Assembly (NCBI GenBank): GCA_020072765.1
Contig: JAIQGD010000019.1
Location: forward strand, 1-33,943
Origin: Terriglobia bacterium
GTDB lineage: Bacteria; Acidobacteriota; Terriglobia; Acidiferrales; UBA7541
DNA: 33,943 nt
Reading direction: 5' to 3'
The notes under the pieces were generated by a model. The model saw only the letters and a list, made by a program, of their open reading frames with translations. It did no database searches and was not told the origin of the DNA. Of this stretch, positions 1 to 9,232 are shown one piece after another. The position numbers and the translations under genes were made by a program. Every line of letters starts with the position of its first letter. Positions within the stretch are counted from its first letter, which is position 1.

Positions 1-812
1 ACGTACATCTGCAGCTCCATGAAGATCTTCTCTTCTCCGGCGGCCGTGCCGCGCGCGATCTGATGCACGCCCGCGACGCGGCCCGCAGCCACCTCCAGGA
101 ACGGCGTCTTGATTTTCTCCGCGGCGATCACGGGCTCGATGCTCTCGGAAATGTCGTCGACCGCGAAGCCCAGGCTGTCGGCGACCATCGCCACCGATTC
201 CGGCAAGCCGTGATGCTTGATGATCCCGGCGGCGACCTGCTCGCGGAATTCCTCGGGCGTCATGCCCGCGCCGATTTTTTTCTGCAACGGCAGGCGGCGC
301 TTCGAGGCGTCCACGATGCGCACCGCCCGCGCCGAATCCACGCGCTGCGCCGCGGCCGAAAGCACCAGCACCAGCTTATCCATCACAAATCCCGGATTGA
401 CGCCCGTGCCCACCAGCGCGACGCCTTCCTCCTTCGCGGCGGCGTCGAGCTGCGCGGAAAGCTCGGGATACTTGCGGAACGGGTAGGCCAGTTCTTCGCA
501 GGTGGAAACCACGCAGCAACCCGCGGAGATGCACGCGAGCAGCTCGTCCATGACGTGCGGCAGATGCGAGGAAGTCGTATGGATCACGACGTCCACGTGC
601 TTGCCGAGCACCGCGGGCGCCCGCGCCGAAAGCGCGATGCCCCACGGGGCGTCCGGCGCGCCCACCACTTCGCCCAGGTCGCGCCCCGCCTTGCCGGGAT
701 CGCGGTCAATGGCTCCGGCAATCTCCACCGAGGCCTTCTGCCGCAGCAAGCGAACAATCGAGGCGCCGATGGGCCCCACTCCAAACTGCACGACGCGAAT
801 CTTTTTCTTCAC
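1..812 (-). CDS. NAD(P)-binding dehydrogenase, DapB-like / diaminopentanoate dehydrogenase type (3' end cut by window)
   Basis: The frame is open from a GTG at 812 to the window edge, giving about 270 residues without the natural stop. It begins VKKKIRVVQFGVGPIG, a Rossmann nucleotide-binding start with a GxGxxG motif. Further along are the motif STCEELAYP and the segment GTGVNPGFVMD, which I associate with 2,4-diaminopentanoate dehydrogenase and dihydrodipicolinate-reductase-N-domain amine dehydrogenases. The likely reaction is NAD(P)-dependent oxidation or reduction of an amino or imino acid; the substrate cannot be read from sequence. The start is supported by AAGGAAG six bases before the GTG. 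The next gene upstream on this strand (88 aa, ends at 1101) is 288 bp away, so they are probably not tightly coupled. It is unlikely to be the lysine enzyme DapB itself, because the length and the CEE motif differ. Confidence 0.75.
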   Translation of the reverse strand, partial: MKKKIRVVQFGVGPIGASIVRLLRQKASVEIAGAIDRDPGKAGRDLGEVVGAPDAPWGIALSARAPAVLGKHVDVVIHTTSSHLPHVMDELLACISAGCCVVSTCEELAYPFRKYPELSAQLDAAAKEEGVALVGTGVNPGFVMDKLVLVLSAAAQRVDSARAVRIVDASKRRLPLQKKIGAGMTPEEFREQVAAGIIKHHGLPESVAMVADSLGFAVDDISESIEPVIAAEKIKTPFLEVAAGRVAGVHQIARGTAAGEEKIFMELQMY

Positions 813-993
813 GGTGGCTTCCTTGCTCTGGAGAGAAACCCTAAATTACGGCGTTCTCCCGCGGAGTGCAACCAGTTTCGGGAAATGCCGCCGACAGGCG
901 AAGGCGATCGGAGGAAAATCAGCGAAAAGCCGGTTCAGCGCGGAAGCGCCGGGGACCGCCACGACGTCACGCCGCCTACTGATCAGCCCGTAG

Positions 994-1014
994 GGGCGCG
1001 GCACTGCCGCGCCC
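994..1014. other. perfect GC-rich hairpin in the 813-1100 gap
   Basis: GGGCGCGGC and GCCGCGCCC form a 9-bp perfect stem with a 3-nt ACT loop. It lies about 90 nt beyond the stop of the 88-aa gene on the minus strand. No T-run follows on either strand, so it is not a classical intrinsic terminator; it may be an intergenic palindromic element. I see nothing else in the 813-1100 gap. Confidence 0.5.
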
Positions 1015-1100
1015 GCCCGGCTCTGGCAACGCCTCGGGCGCGATTCTGCGCCGCGTTCCCCCAGCTTCAGCCTGTTCTGGATTGTGGCGGGAAATTCGGG

Positions 1101-1367
1101 CTAGAAACGCGAGCGCGTGGCGCGGATGTATTCCCGCAACGCGGAAACATTCGGGCCGTAGGCGCCCACGCGTCCGGCATCCACGGGCAAGCCGAGGTTT
1201 TCCGCTTGTTCGATGGTCAGGCCGGCATCATCGAGCTCGGCGAGGCTGTAGCCTTCGGCGGGCTCCAGGCGATTGCGCCACGAACGGTCCACCGGGCGCA
1301 GCGGACGCGGCATGTGCCGCTTCCTCACCACATCGAAAAAACTGTGCCAGTCTCGCCGGCTCCACAT
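1101..1367 (-). CDS. small protein resembling ribosomal protein eL13 (L13e)
   Basis: This 88-aa frame starts with ATG at 1367, six bases after a clear GGAGGA ribosome binding site. The longer in-frame extension upstream is compositionally poor and was not used. Residues 20-34 are basic and proline-rich. Residues 35-80 carry EPAEGYSLAELDDAGL, then LGLPVDAGR, then NVSALREY. This matches the order and spacing of the eukaryotic eL13 core, in which a GFSLEEL-type helix is followed by IGI-VD-RR and NV-RLKEY. Eukaryotic eL13 is a large-subunit protein that bacteria lack, so a ribosomal role here is not implied. A small RNA-binding or ribosome-associated function is a guess. The gene is divergent from thiI, a tRNA-modification gene. 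Confidence 0.7.
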   Translation of the reverse strand: MWSRRDWHSFFDVVRKRHMPRPLRPVDRSWRNRLEPAEGYSLAELDDAGLTIEQAENLGLPVDAGRVGAYGPNVSALREYIRATRSRF

Positions 1368-1702
1368 CGTGTCCTCCCCTGCGCCCTGAGCCCATTGGAT
1401 GCGCCCAAAGCGGTTCGGGTAGCAAAAAATCCGCGTGCCGGGGGCCCCACTTCGCTCGGTACAGGAACGGTGCCGATTGTAACCCCGGACGCAAGCAAAA
1501 GTCGCTGTCGTACTGCGCGTGTATCCAGTGAGTACCGGTCCCGCCCCCCGGGCCACCGCGCGCCACGCCTCGCCGCCGGGCCAGCCCCCAACGAACTCGA
1601 ACGCGCTACACGCCCCGGCGCGCGGCTGCTATACTTTCTGAAAGCCGATCGAGATCGTACCGGCCGCACGTTACGAGGCTATGTGAACCGCGAGAAATCC
1701 GC
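1368..1702. promoter_or_regulatory. divergent promoter region between the eL13-like gene and thiI
   Basis: This 335-bp gap between two divergent genes must hold both promoters. On the plus strand TATACT at 1630-1635 is a reasonable -10 for thiI, but no good -35 lies 16-18 bp upstream. On the minus strand TACAAT near 1475-1480 could serve the eL13-like gene, again without a convincing -35. I see no RNA gene or repeat here. Confidence 0.35.
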
Positions 1703-2956
1703 ATGAGCAATCCGGTCATCGTCGTCCACTATCACGAGCTGTGGCTCAAGGGCGGCAACCGCAAATTTTTTCTCGGCAAGCTGTTCACCGCGCTGCGCCA
1801 GAGCCTCGGCGGAGTTCCCGTCGAGCGCATCGAGCAGCCCGGCGACCGCTTCGTGGTGCGCCTGGGCGAGGGCGCCTCGGTCGAAGAAGCCATCCGGCGC
1901 GTCCAGCGCGTGCTCGGCGTGGCCTACTACGCCGTGGCCCATCCCGTCGAGCGCGACATGGAAACCCTCTGCCGCGCCGCCTGGGACGAAGTCTCCCCGC
2001 TGCGCTTCGCCAACTTCGCCGTGCGCGCCAAGCGCAGCGACAAATCCTTCCCCCACCCGGTCACCGAGATCGAGTCCACCGTGGGGCGCCACCTGCTCGA
2101 ACAACTCCGCGCCCAGGGCCGCGACGTCCGCGTGCAATTGAAAAACCCCGAGCTGACCTGCCACATCGAAGTCACTCCGGGGCCGCTGCTGGTCTACGCG
2201 CGAAAGATTCCGGGCCCGGGAGGCTTGCCGGCCAACACCGCCGGGCGCCTGGCCTGCCTGCTCTCGGGCGGTTACGACTCCGCCGTGGCCGCCTATCACA
2301 TGATGAAGCGCGGCGCGCATCTCAGCTTCATCCACTTTTACGGCACGGGCGCCGAGCCGGGCGAATCCTCGCTGCACGTGGCCAGCGGACTGGTGCGCGC
2401 GCTGGTGCCCTATCAATTCCGCGCCAAACTTTACCGCGTGCCCTTCGAAGCCATTCAGCGCAACATCGTCCAATTCGCGCCCGAAGGCGTGCGCATTTTG
2501 CTCTACCGGCGGATGATGCTGCGCATCGCCGAAGTCCTGGCGGGCCGCGACCACGCCCTGGCGCTCGTCACCGGCGACAGCCTCGGGCAGGTGGCCTCGC
2601 AGACTCTGCGCAATCTGGTGGCCGTCGACGCCGCCGCGCGCATGCCCGTGTTCCGCCCGCTGATCGGCGCCGATAAAATGGACATTATCGAAACGGCGCG
2701 CAAAATCGGAACCTACGATATTTCCTCGGAGCCCTTCCACGATTGCTGCCCCGTGTTTATGCCGCGCACGCCGGAACTCTCCGCGCGCCCGGCCGAACTC
2801 GCGGAAGCCGAAACCAAGCTCGACATCAACTCGCTGATCCAGCTGGGTCTTCGCGGAACCACCATCGAGAGGTTTTCGTACGCGGAAGGGCGCGTGGAAG
2901 CCACCGAGCCGAAGCCGCTGGTGCGGGCCGATCAGCAGCACACCGCCATGGCCTGA
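1703..2956 (+). CDS. thiI: tRNA 4-thiouridine synthetase ThiI (short form)
   Basis: This 417-aa protein has an N-terminal ferredoxin-like/THUMP region (about 1-165) followed by a PP-loop ATP pyrophosphatase domain with SGGYDSA at 188-194. The usual family motif is SGG-DSPVA, so the YDSA variant is slightly unusual. A DCCPVFMP segment with the family's conserved cysteines follows near residue 350. ThiI adenylates U8 of tRNA and transfers sulfur to make 4-thiouridine, and in some bacteria it also serves thiazole synthesis. The C-terminal rhodanese domain of the E. coli protein is absent, as in many short ThiI proteins, so sulfur would have to come from a separate cysteine desulfurase or sulfurtransferase. 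ATG at 1703 is preceded only by a weak GAGAAA. The gene is convergent with the RRM gene. Confidence 0.9.
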   Translation: MSNPVIVVHYHELWLKGGNRKFFLGKLFTALRQSLGGVPVERIEQPGDRFVVRLGEGASVEEAIRRVQRVLGVAYYAVAHPVERDMETLCRAAWDEVSPLRFANFAVRAKRSDKSFPHPVTEIESTVGRHLLEQLRAQGRDVRVQLKNPELTCHIEVTPGPLLVYARKIPGPGGLPANTAGRLACLLSGGYDSAVAAYHMMKRGAHLSFIHFYGTGAEPGESSLHVASGLVRALVPYQFRAKLYRVPFEAIQRNIVQFAPEGVRILLYRRMMLRIAEVLAGRDHALALVTGDSLGQVASQTLRNLVAVDAAARMPVFRPLIGADKMDIIETARKIGTYDISSEPFHDCCPVFMPRTPELSARPAELAEAETKLDINSLIQLGLRGTTIERFSYAEGRVEATEPKPLVRADQQHTAMA

Positions 2957-3076
2957 ACGCGCATGCGCACACGTCCACGCGCCTGCGGCTCTTGGCAGCC
3001 TGGCGCATGACCCCGTACAGCCCCGCCCCAGAAGGATCTGCGCCGTTAATTTACAATGAAAAGTAGGAAGGGGAGC

Positions 3077-3457
3077 TTACCGATCGCGCCCGCCGTAGTC
3101 GCCGCGTCCGCCGCGCCCGCCACCATGGCCGCCGCGCCCGCCGCCACCACCGCCGCCGCCCCGGCCCCCGCGTCCGCCGCCACCACCCGCTCCACCGCCT
3201 TCACGCTGCGGCCGCGCTTCGTTGACCACCAGGGCGCGGCCGAGAAAGTCCTTGCCGTTGAGAGCGGCAATCGCCTTTTCCGCTTCCGCATCGTCGTGGA
3301 ACTCCGCGAATCCGAAGCCGCGCGGTTGCCCGGTAAAGCGATCGCGCAGCAAAGTCAGAGAATCCGGCTGTGACCCGATTTCCGTAAACAGAGCCTGCAC
3401 CTGCTCTTCCGTAGCCTTGAACGAAAGATTACCGACGTACAGTTTCTTCACGGTCAT
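3077..3457 (-). CDS. glycine-rich RRM-type RNA-binding protein
   Basis: This 126-aa protein has one RNA recognition motif (residues 4-83) with RNP2 LYVGNL at 6-11 and RNP1 RGFGFAEF at 46-53. An Arg/Gly-rich tail (about 86-126) follows, made almost entirely of GGGR-type repeats. Such single-RRM glycine-rich proteins occur in cyanobacteria and several other phyla, bind RNA and are often cold-responsive. The start is ambiguous. ATG at 3457 lies one base after AAGGAG, which is too close, whereas GTG at 3451 has a 7-base spacing and gives VKKLYVGNL. Translation may therefore begin two codons later than annotated. The product is probably cytoplasmic. The gene is convergent with thiI across a 120-bp gap. 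Confidence 0.88.
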   Translation of the reverse strand: MTVKKLYVGNLSFKATEEQVQALFTEIGSQPDSLTLLRDRFTGQPRGFGFAEFHDDAEAEKAIAALNGKDFLGRALVVNEARPQREGGGAGGGGGRGGRGGGGGGGGRGGHGGGRGGRGDYGGRDR

Positions 3458-3948
3458 GCTCCTTGTGCCCCCAGTTGCATGAGGGCACGTCTGCGAGGCT
3501 GAAGAGGCAGGATCCCGGCCGCGGGCAGTCAGCAATGCGCCGGCCACTCGAGGCTGAAGCACGCGCTCCAGCAGCTCACGAGCATCTTGCTGCAACTGGC
3601 CCCCGCAGTCAACCCTTGCCGTGTGGCGCGGCCCGTACCCGCAAGGCTGCGGGCCCGTGGGAAGATTTCTTCAGAGCCATCTTCACGCAAGGGTAACTAC
3701 GCTTCGCGCGGAACTCCCTCCGGCACGCCTCTACAAATTCACCGGCGCGCCAATCGCAACCTCGTGGGCACGACGAGCCGTCGCTGTTCGTGGTGGGATG
3801 TTTGCGTGGTCATGCCAAATCCCCACGACGAGAAAATCGCTCGTCGTGGCTACCGTGCATGACTGGTGATTCGTGCGCTGGTTTTGTAGCGGCCGGTCCT
3901 GCGACGCGGGACCGGGCAGATGCCGCGCTTGGGTTCCGCAACAGCCTC
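3458..3948. other. intergenic region between the RRM gene and argJ, with two strong hairpins
   Basis: This 491-bp region lacks a convincing gene. It holds two perfect inverted repeats. CCACGACGAG/CTCGTCGTGG (3823-3849) is a 10-bp stem with a 7-nt loop. CCGGTCC/GGACCGG (3893-3915) is a 7-bp stem that begins 34 bp past the argJ stop. Either could end or stabilise the arginine operon transcript, though neither has a T-run. A third small stem, CCCGCA/TGCGGG near 3640-3655, lies upstream of the RRM gene and could belong to its leader. Confidence 0.5.
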
Positions 3949-5166
3949 TTAGGTGCGGTAGCTGGCGTTGATGTGGATGTATTCCTGCGTGAAGTCGCAG
4001 GTCCAGACGCGGGCCGAGCCGCGGCCGGAATGCAGATCGAGGCGGACGGTGACGTATTTCTCGAGCATCTTTTCGTGCGTGGCGGCTTCGTCGAAGGTGT
4101 GCTCGCGGCCGCCGCGGCACACGGGAATCCCCGCGATGGAAATGTTGGTGCGCTCCGGGTCGAAGTGCACGCCGGAACGCCCGGCGGCCGCCAGGATGCG
4201 GCCCCAGTTGGGGTCCGCGCCGGCAAATGCCGTCTTCACCAGCGGCGAATTCGCCACCGTGCGGGCCAGCTGGCTGGCGGCACGATCCGAAGGCGCCCCG
4301 TGGACTTCGATTTCGATCACGCGCTGCGCGCCTTCGCCATCCTCGACAATCGCCAGCGCCAGCGAGCGGCAGACGTCTTGCAGGGCGGCGCAAAAACTCT
4401 TGTAGCCGGCGCTTTTCACGCCCTCGATGGCCGGCGCGCCGGACTGGCCGTTGGCCAGCACCGTCACGGTGTCGTTGGTCGAGGTGTCGCCATCGACGGT
4501 GATGGAATTGAACGTCGGCCCCACCGCCGCCCGCAGCGCGCGTGAAAGCAGCGCGGGCGAGATGGCGGCGTCGGTGGCCAGAAACGCCAGCATCGTGGCC
4601 ATGTTCGGATGAATCATTCCCGAGCCTTTGGCGCAACCGAGCACACGCACCGGTTTCCCGCCGATGCGGCACTGCGCGTTGGCCCACTTCGGGCGCGTGT
4701 CCGTGGTCATGATGGCGCGGGCGAACTCCTCGAACGCGCCGGAATCCGCGCTGCGCGCGCCCACCAAATCGGGAACGGCCTGCAGAATTTTCTCGACGCG
4801 CAGCGGCGCGCCGATCACCCCGGTCGAACACACCAGAAACTGGGTGCGGTCCAGGCCTCCCATCTCCGCGGCCAGCTTGCTGGCGGCGGCCACCGAAGCG
4901 GGATAGCCGTCCTCGCGCGTGCAGCAGTTCGCGTTGCCGGAGTTGACGATCACGCCGCGCATTTTGTGCCGCGCCTTCCGCAAATGTTCGCGCGAGGCGA
5001 TGACCGGCGCCGCCACCACTTGGTTCGTCGTGAAGACCGCGGCGGCCGCCGCGGGAGTTTCGCTGATCAGAATCCCCAGATCGAGCCGCGACCTCTTCAA
5101 GCCGCAGTGCGTGGCGGCAAACGTGAATCCCCGGGGGACGTCCGAAGCGGAAAGGTGCGGGTTCAT
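3949..5166 (-). CDS. argJ: ornithine acetyltransferase / ArgJ
   Basis: This 405-aa protein catalyses transfer of the acetyl group from N-acetylornithine to glutamate, recycling acetyl in arginine synthesis. Bifunctional members also use acetyl-CoA. The precursor normally cleaves itself before a catalytic threonine. Here the motif KGSGMIHPNMATMLAF gives Thr191 as the predicted nucleophile. TSTND and the C-terminal NASYRT ending are also present, and length is normal. ATG at 5166 overlaps the upstream acetyltransferase stop by 4 bp (ATGA), which fixes the start. It is the last gene of the arginine operon. Because a separate GNAT acetyltransferase precedes it, ArgJ may be monofunctional here, with the GNAT enzyme priming the cycle; that is inference. 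Confidence 0.95.
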   Translation of the reverse strand: MNPHLSASDVPRGFTFAATHCGLKRSRLDLGILISETPAAAAAVFTTNQVVAAPVIASREHLRKARHKMRGVIVNSGNANCCTREDGYPASVAAASKLAAEMGGLDRTQFLVCSTGVIGAPLRVEKILQAVPDLVGARSADSGAFEEFARAIMTTDTRPKWANAQCRIGGKPVRVLGCAKGSGMIHPNMATMLAFLATDAAISPALLSRALRAAVGPTFNSITVDGDTSTNDTVTVLANGQSGAPAIEGVKSAGYKSFCAALQDVCRSLALAIVEDGEGAQRVIEIEVHGAPSDRAASQLARTVANSPLVKTAFAGADPNWGRILAAAGRSGVHFDPERTNISIAGIPVCRGGREHTFDEAATHEKMLEKYVTVRLDLHSGRGSARVWTCDFTQEYIHINASYRT

Positions 5167-5675
5167 AGGGCCGCCGCGTGTCTTGCCGGAACACCCAGCG
5201 CCGGCACCGCGATGCGTTCGGGAATCACCGTGGCGATGACGCCCACGAGTTTGCACGCCCGCCGCTTGGGACACGCGCGGCAATCGCGCTCGGTCTTTTG
5301 CAGGAGCGACTGCCGCCGGACGCCTTCAAACCCGTGGCGCTGAAAAAACTCCGGGGCGTGCGTGACGGCAAACAGCTGCGCGACGCCCCGGCGGCGCGCC
5401 TCGGCGAACGCAAATTCGATGAGCTGCGAGCCGGCGCTGCGCCCGCGATTTCCGGGGTCCACGGCAAGGGAGCGAACTTCGGCGAGAGTGGGGCCATAGC
5501 TTTCCAGCGCCACGCAACTGGTCACCTGGCCCTTTTCCTCGAGGACCAGAAAGTGGCCGATGTCCCGGTGAATCTCCTCTTCCCCGCGCGGCAATAGCAG
5601 CCCCTGCGCCGCATAGTGCGTGATCAGCCGGTGAATCGCGCCGGCGTCCGCCCTTCTGGCTTTGCGCGCCCTCAT
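5163..5675 (-). CDS. argA: GNAT N-acetyltransferase, short N-acetylglutamate synthase type
   Basis: This 170-aa protein is a stand-alone GNAT fold with no amino-acid-kinase domain. The acetyl-CoA loop is RSLAVDPGNRGRSAGSQL (about 68-85), and FFQRHGFEGV follows near residue 110. A cysteine cluster, DCRACPKRRAC, near residue 130 resembles the C-x2-C-x5-C segment of short ArgA-like synthases. The expected reaction is acetyl-CoA plus glutamate to N-acetylglutamate, the first step of arginine synthesis. Its ATG at 5675 overlaps the argH stop by 4 bp and its own stop overlaps argJ. The operon position supports the role more strongly than the sequence alone. Confidence 0.85.
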   Translation of the reverse strand: MRARKARRADAGAIHRLITHYAAQGLLLPRGEEEIHRDIGHFLVLEEKGQVTSCVALESYGPTLAEVRSLAVDPGNRGRSAGSQLIEFAFAEARRRGVAQLFAVTHAPEFFQRHGFEGVRRQSLLQKTERDCRACPKRRACKLVGVIATVIPERIAVPALGVPARHAAAL

Positions 5676-7081
5676 GGGTTCTCCTCGAGCTGGACCAACC
5701 GGGCCTGGAACTCCTTGAGCGCGGCCCGCACCGCTCCGGGGGCCGTTCCGCCGGCGATGCCGCGCCGGGCCAGCGCCGATTCCAGCGTCAACACGGTTTC
5801 GACTTCCCGGCCGAACACCGGCGAAAACTCGCGCAACCGCTCCAGCGGCAACTCGCGAATGGATCTTCCATCCTGTTCGGCCGCGCGCAGCAGCTTTCCG
5901 ACGATCTCATGCGCCTCGCGGAAGGGAATATCCTGCGCCACCAGATAATCGGCGACTTCGGTCGCCACCAGCGCGGGGTCTTGCGCCGCTTCGCGGAGGC
6001 GCGCTTCGCGGAAGCCGGTGGCCGCCAGCGTCGCCGCGGCGATCTGCGTCATCGCCAGAGCCTGATCGTAGGCCGCGAAAAACGGTTCCTTGTCTTCCTG
6101 CAGGTCGCGCTGGTAACTGGTCGGCAGGCCCTTGCAGGTGGTGAACACCGAAACGAGCGCGCCGTACATCCGGCCCGTCTTGCCGCGAATCAGTTCCCAG
6201 GCATCGGGATTTTTCTTTTGCGGCATCAGGCTGCTGCCGGTGGAGTATTCGTCGGGCAAATCGATAAATCCGAATTCCGGCGTGGCGAACAGCACCATGT
6301 CCTCGGCCAGCCGCGATAAGTGCGTGGCCAGCGTCGCCAGGGTGAACAGCGCCTCAAGGGCGAAGTCGCGGTCGCTGACGGCATCGAGGCTGTTGGCCGA
6401 GATCCGCGAAAAACCGAGGTCCTGCGCCAGCGCCTTCCGGTTGATCGGAAAGGCGCAGCCCGTCAGCGCGCCCGAACCCAGCGGGCAGACGTCGGCACGC
6501 GCCGCGGCGGCCGCCAGGCGTTCGGCGTCGCGCTCGAAGGCCTGGCCATGCGCGAGAATCCAGTGGGATAGCAGCAGCGGCTGCGCGTGCTGCAGATGGG
6601 TGGTGCCGGGCATGGGCACGCCGAGATGGCTCTCGGCTTGCGACGCGATGGCTCGCAGCAGCGCGGCGACGGCGCGGCGCATCTCGCCCGCCGCTTGCTT
6701 GACGTACATCCGGAATTCGGTGGCCACCATTTCGTTGCGGCTGCGCCCCGTGTGCAGCTTCGCGCCGAGCGGACCGAGCTTCTCGATCAGCGCGGTTTCG
6801 GCAAAGTGATGGACGTCTTCCGCGTCCGAGGCGTCCAGCCAGGCGGCGTCCGACTGCGCCCGCGTCTCGATCTCGTCGAGCGCGGCCACAATGCGCCGGC
6901 TCTCCTCCTGCGTCAGAATCCCCGCGGCGGCAATGGCGCGCGCCCAGGCGCGATCCAGCGCCAGCTCCTGCGGCAGGAGCCGGCGATCGTATTGCCACGA
7001 ACGCTCGAATTCGTAGAAGGAAGCGTCGGGGGGCCGTTCGAAGCGGCCGCCCCACATTTTTGCGCCGCCGGCGGAGGTCAT
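5672..7081 (-). CDS. argH: argininosuccinate lyase
   Basis: This 469-aa member of the fumarase/aspartase superfamily cleaves argininosuccinate to arginine and fumarate. The N-terminal MWGGRF typical of ArgH is at 9-14, TGRSRN at 111-116, and THLQHAQP around the catalytic histidine near 162. The superfamily signature [12 protein letters not shown] is at 282-293. Length is normal. ATG at 7081 overlaps the argG TGA by 4 bp. The second ATG eight codons later, directly before WGGRF, is the alternative start. The downstream acetyltransferase overlaps its stop, so the whole block is probably translationally coupled. Confidence 0.97.
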   Translation of the reverse strand: MTSAGGAKMWGGRFERPPDASFYEFERSWQYDRRLLPQELALDRAWARAIAAAGILTQEESRRIVAALDEIETRAQSDAAWLDASDAEDVHHFAETALIEKLGPLGAKLHTGRSRNEMVATEFRMYVKQAAGEMRRAVAALLRAIASQAESHLGVPMPGTTHLQHAQPLLLSHWILAHGQAFERDAERLAAAAARADVCPLGSGALTGCAFPINRKALAQDLGFSRISANSLDAVSDRDFALEALFTLATLATHLSRLAEDMVLFATPEFGFIDLPDEYSTGSSLMPQKKNPDAWELIRGKTGRMYGALVSVFTTCKGLPTSYQRDLQEDKEPFFAAYDQALAMTQIAAATLAATGFREARLREAAQDPALVATEVADYLVAQDIPFREAHEIVGKLLRAAEQDGRSIRELPLERLREFSPVFGREVETVLTLESALARRGIAGGTAPGAVRAALKEFQARLVQLEENP

Positions 7082-8274
7082 CTCGGAGCCGCCTCGGGGG
7101 GCACGGTGATCGGAAGCGCGAAGAGATTGATGAAGCCTTCGGCGTCCTTGGGGTTGTAGCCGGCCATGCTGAAGCTGGCGAGGTTGGTGCGGTAGAGCGA
7201 GTAGGGCGACTGGCGCGACGCCACGTTGACGTTGCCCTTGAACAGCGACAGCGTGACCGAGCCGGTAACGCGGCGCTGCGCATGGGTGAAAAACGCGTCG
7301 AGCGATTCGCGCAGTGGCGTGAACCACATGCCGTAGTACACCATTTCCGCGTAGCGCAGCGAAAGGATCTGCTGGTAATGCGCCGTCTCGCGGTCCAGGC
7401 ACAGCGATTCCAGCTCGCGGTGCGCGGCGACCAGCAGCGTTCCGCCGGGCGTTTCGTACGCGCCGCGCGATTTGATGCCCACGAGGCGATTTTCGACAAT
7501 GTCCATGCGCCCCACGCCGTTGGCCGCCGCGACGTCATTCAACTGCTCCAGCAGCGCCAGCGGAGCGAGCTTCTTGCCGTTCACCGATACCGGGGTTCCC
7601 TGCTCGAAGCCGATCTCGACCGTCGCGGGCTGATCGGGCGCCTTGGCGGGCGAAGTGACCCACTGCCACATGGCCTCTTCCGGCGCGTTGACCGGATCTT
7701 CCAGAACGCCGCCCTCATGGCTCAAATGCCACACGTTGCGGTCGCGGCTGTAGATATTCTTCTTGGTCTGCTCGACCGGAATGTTGTGCGACTGGGCGTA
7801 GGCGATGGCCTCTTCCCGCGAGGAAATCTTCCATTCGCGCCACGGCGCGATGATGGTCAGTTCAGGACCGAGCGCCTTGGCGGCCAGCTCGAACCGCACC
7901 TGGTCGTTGCCCTTGCCGGTGCAGCCGTGGGCCAGCGCATCGGCCCCGACTTTTTTCGCCAGCTCGACCTGCCGCTTGGCCAGCAGCGGCCGCGCAAAGG
8001 AAGTGCCCAGCAGATATTTGTGCTCGTAGACGGCGCCGGCGCGCAGCGTCGGCCAGATGTATCCCGTGACGAATTCCTCGCGCAGATCCTCGATGTAGGA
8101 AGCGCTGGCTCCGGTGGCCAAGGCCTTCTTGTTTGCGGCCTCGAGGTCCTCGCGCTGGCCGAGATCGCCGATCATGGCGATTACCTCGCAGCCGCCGTAG
8201 TTTTCCTTGAGCCACGGAATGATGATGGAGGTGTCCAGCCCTCCCGAATATGCCAAAACCACTTTCTTGGGCAA
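7078..8274 (-). CDS. argG: argininosuccinate synthase
   Basis: This 398-aa enzyme condenses citrulline and aspartate with ATP to form argininosuccinate. The N-terminal ATP pyrophosphatase P-loop is SGGLDTS at residues 10-16. The core contains [13 protein letters not shown] and [14 protein letters not shown], both strong family signatures. The start codon is TTG at 8274, preceded by AAGGAG at six-base spacing. That Shine-Dalgarno overlaps the argF stop (TAAGGAG), so the genes are 10 bp apart and coupled. No nearby ATG gives the family's [11 protein letters not shown] start, so TTG is well supported. Its stop overlaps the argH start. Confidence 0.97.
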   Translation of the reverse strand: MPKKVVLAYSGGLDTSIIIPWLKENYGGCEVIAMIGDLGQREDLEAANKKALATGASASYIEDLREEFVTGYIWPTLRAGAVYEHKYLLGTSFARPLLAKRQVELAKKVGADALAHGCTGKGNDQVRFELAAKALGPELTIIAPWREWKISSREEAIAYAQSHNIPVEQTKKNIYSRDRNVWHLSHEGGVLEDPVNAPEEAMWQWVTSPAKAPDQPATVEIGFEQGTPVSVNGKKLAPLALLEQLNDVAAANGVGRMDIVENRLVGIKSRGAYETPGGTLLVAAHRELESLCLDRETAHYQQILSLRYAEMVYYGMWFTPLRESLDAFFTHAQRRVTGSVTLSLFKGNVNVASRQSPYSLYRTNLASFSMAGYNPKDAEGFINLFALPITVPPEAAPR

Positions 8275-8284
8275 CGGCTTCTCC

Positions 8285-9232
8285 TTAAGTGAGCAGGGTG
8301 TGCAGGATCGCCTTCTGCACGTGCAGGCGATTCTCCGCTTGGTCGTAAATAATCGAGTGGGGCGAGTCGATCACACCCGGGGTGACTTCCAGTCCCCGGT
8401 GCGCGGGCAGGCAGTGCAGGAAGACGGCATCCCGGGCGGCCTGCGCGAACAGCGCTTCATTCACCTGATAGGCGGCAAAGGTAACCTCGCGCTTGGCGGT
8501 TTCGCTCTCCTGTCCCATGCTCGCCCAGACGTCGGTGTAGACCGCTTGCGCCCCGGAGACGGCTTCTTCCGGCGCGCGCAGAATTTCGATCTTGCCGCGC
8601 GTTTCGCGCGCCACGCGCTTGGCCTCGGCCACAATCGCGGCGTTCGGCTCGTAGCCTTCCGGCGTGGCCACGCGCACGTGCGCTCCGCAGCGCGCCCCGG
8701 TAACCAAAAGCGAGTGGCACATATTGTTGCCGTCGCCCACGTAGGCCAGCTTGAGCCCGCGGAGCCCGCCGAAGCGTTCCTCCAGGGTGAAGAAATCCGC
8801 CAGCGCCTGGCAGGGGTGAAACTTGTCCGACAACGCATTAATCACCGGAACGTTCGCGTTGCGGGCCAGTTCGTCGAGCGCTTCCTGCGCAAACACGCGC
8901 GCGACGATGCCCTGCACCCAGCGTTCCAGATTCTTGGCGATGTCGCGGATGGGCTCCCGCTCGCCGAGCCGCGACGCCGTATGATCCAAAAAGATGACCG
9001 TGCCGCCGAGATTGGCAATGCCGGTCTCGAAGGTCACGCGCGTGCGCAGCGAGGGCTTTTCGAAAATCATGGTGAGCACGCGGCCGGCCAGCGCGCTGCG
9101 ATAACCGTCGGGATGCGCCTTGATCTGCGCCGCCAGGCGGAAGAAATCGCGCAACTGCGCCGGAGTCCACTCCGCGCCGGTCAGCAGATCGTGTTTCAAT
9201 GCAGTCGGTGTCGCTACGGCGTCCATATTCAC
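8285..9232 (-). CDS. argF: ornithine carbamoyltransferase
   Basis: This 315-aa enzyme makes citrulline from ornithine and carbamoyl phosphate. The carbamoyl-phosphate loop SLRTR is at 61-65, HPCQ at 139-142, DVWASMG (ornithine loop) at 234-240 and HCLPAHRG at 273-280. HCLPAHRG favours a true ornithine transcarbamylase over the N-acetyl- or N-succinyl-ornithine variants. The first start, GTG at 9232, overlaps the argD TGA by 4 bp; ATG at 9226 two codons on is the alternative. The product is cytosolic and usually trimeric. Confidence 0.96.
   Translation of the reverse strand: MNMDAVATPTALKHDLLTGAEWTPAQLRDFFRLAAQIKAHPDGYRSALAGRVLTMIFEKPSLRTRVTFETGIANLGGTVIFLDHTASRLGEREPIRDIAKNLERWVQGIVARVFAQEALDELARNANVPVINALSDKFHPCQALADFFTLEERFGGLRGLKLAYVGDGNNMCHSLLVTGARCGAHVRVATPEGYEPNAAIVAEAKRVARETRGKIEILRAPEEAVSGAQAVYTDVWASMGQESETAKREVTFAAYQVNEALFAQAARDAVFLHCLPAHRGLEVTPGVIDSPHSIIYDQAENRLHVQKAILHTLLT

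Noticed and set aside
994-1014. Intrinsic terminator of the eL13-like gene
   Set aside because: The 9-bp stem is perfect but is 90 nt from the stop and is not followed by a T-run on the relevant strand.
63-1706. Long plus-strand open frame of 547 codons over 63-1706
   Set aside because: It lies antisense to the truncated dehydrogenase and the eL13-like gene, has an Arg/Ala/His-rich composition typical of GC-rich antisense frames, and shows no domain.
1679-2941. 420-codon minus-strand frame opposite thiI
   Set aside because: Thirty-odd clear ThiI motifs and the PP-loop lie on the plus strand; this is an antisense shadow.
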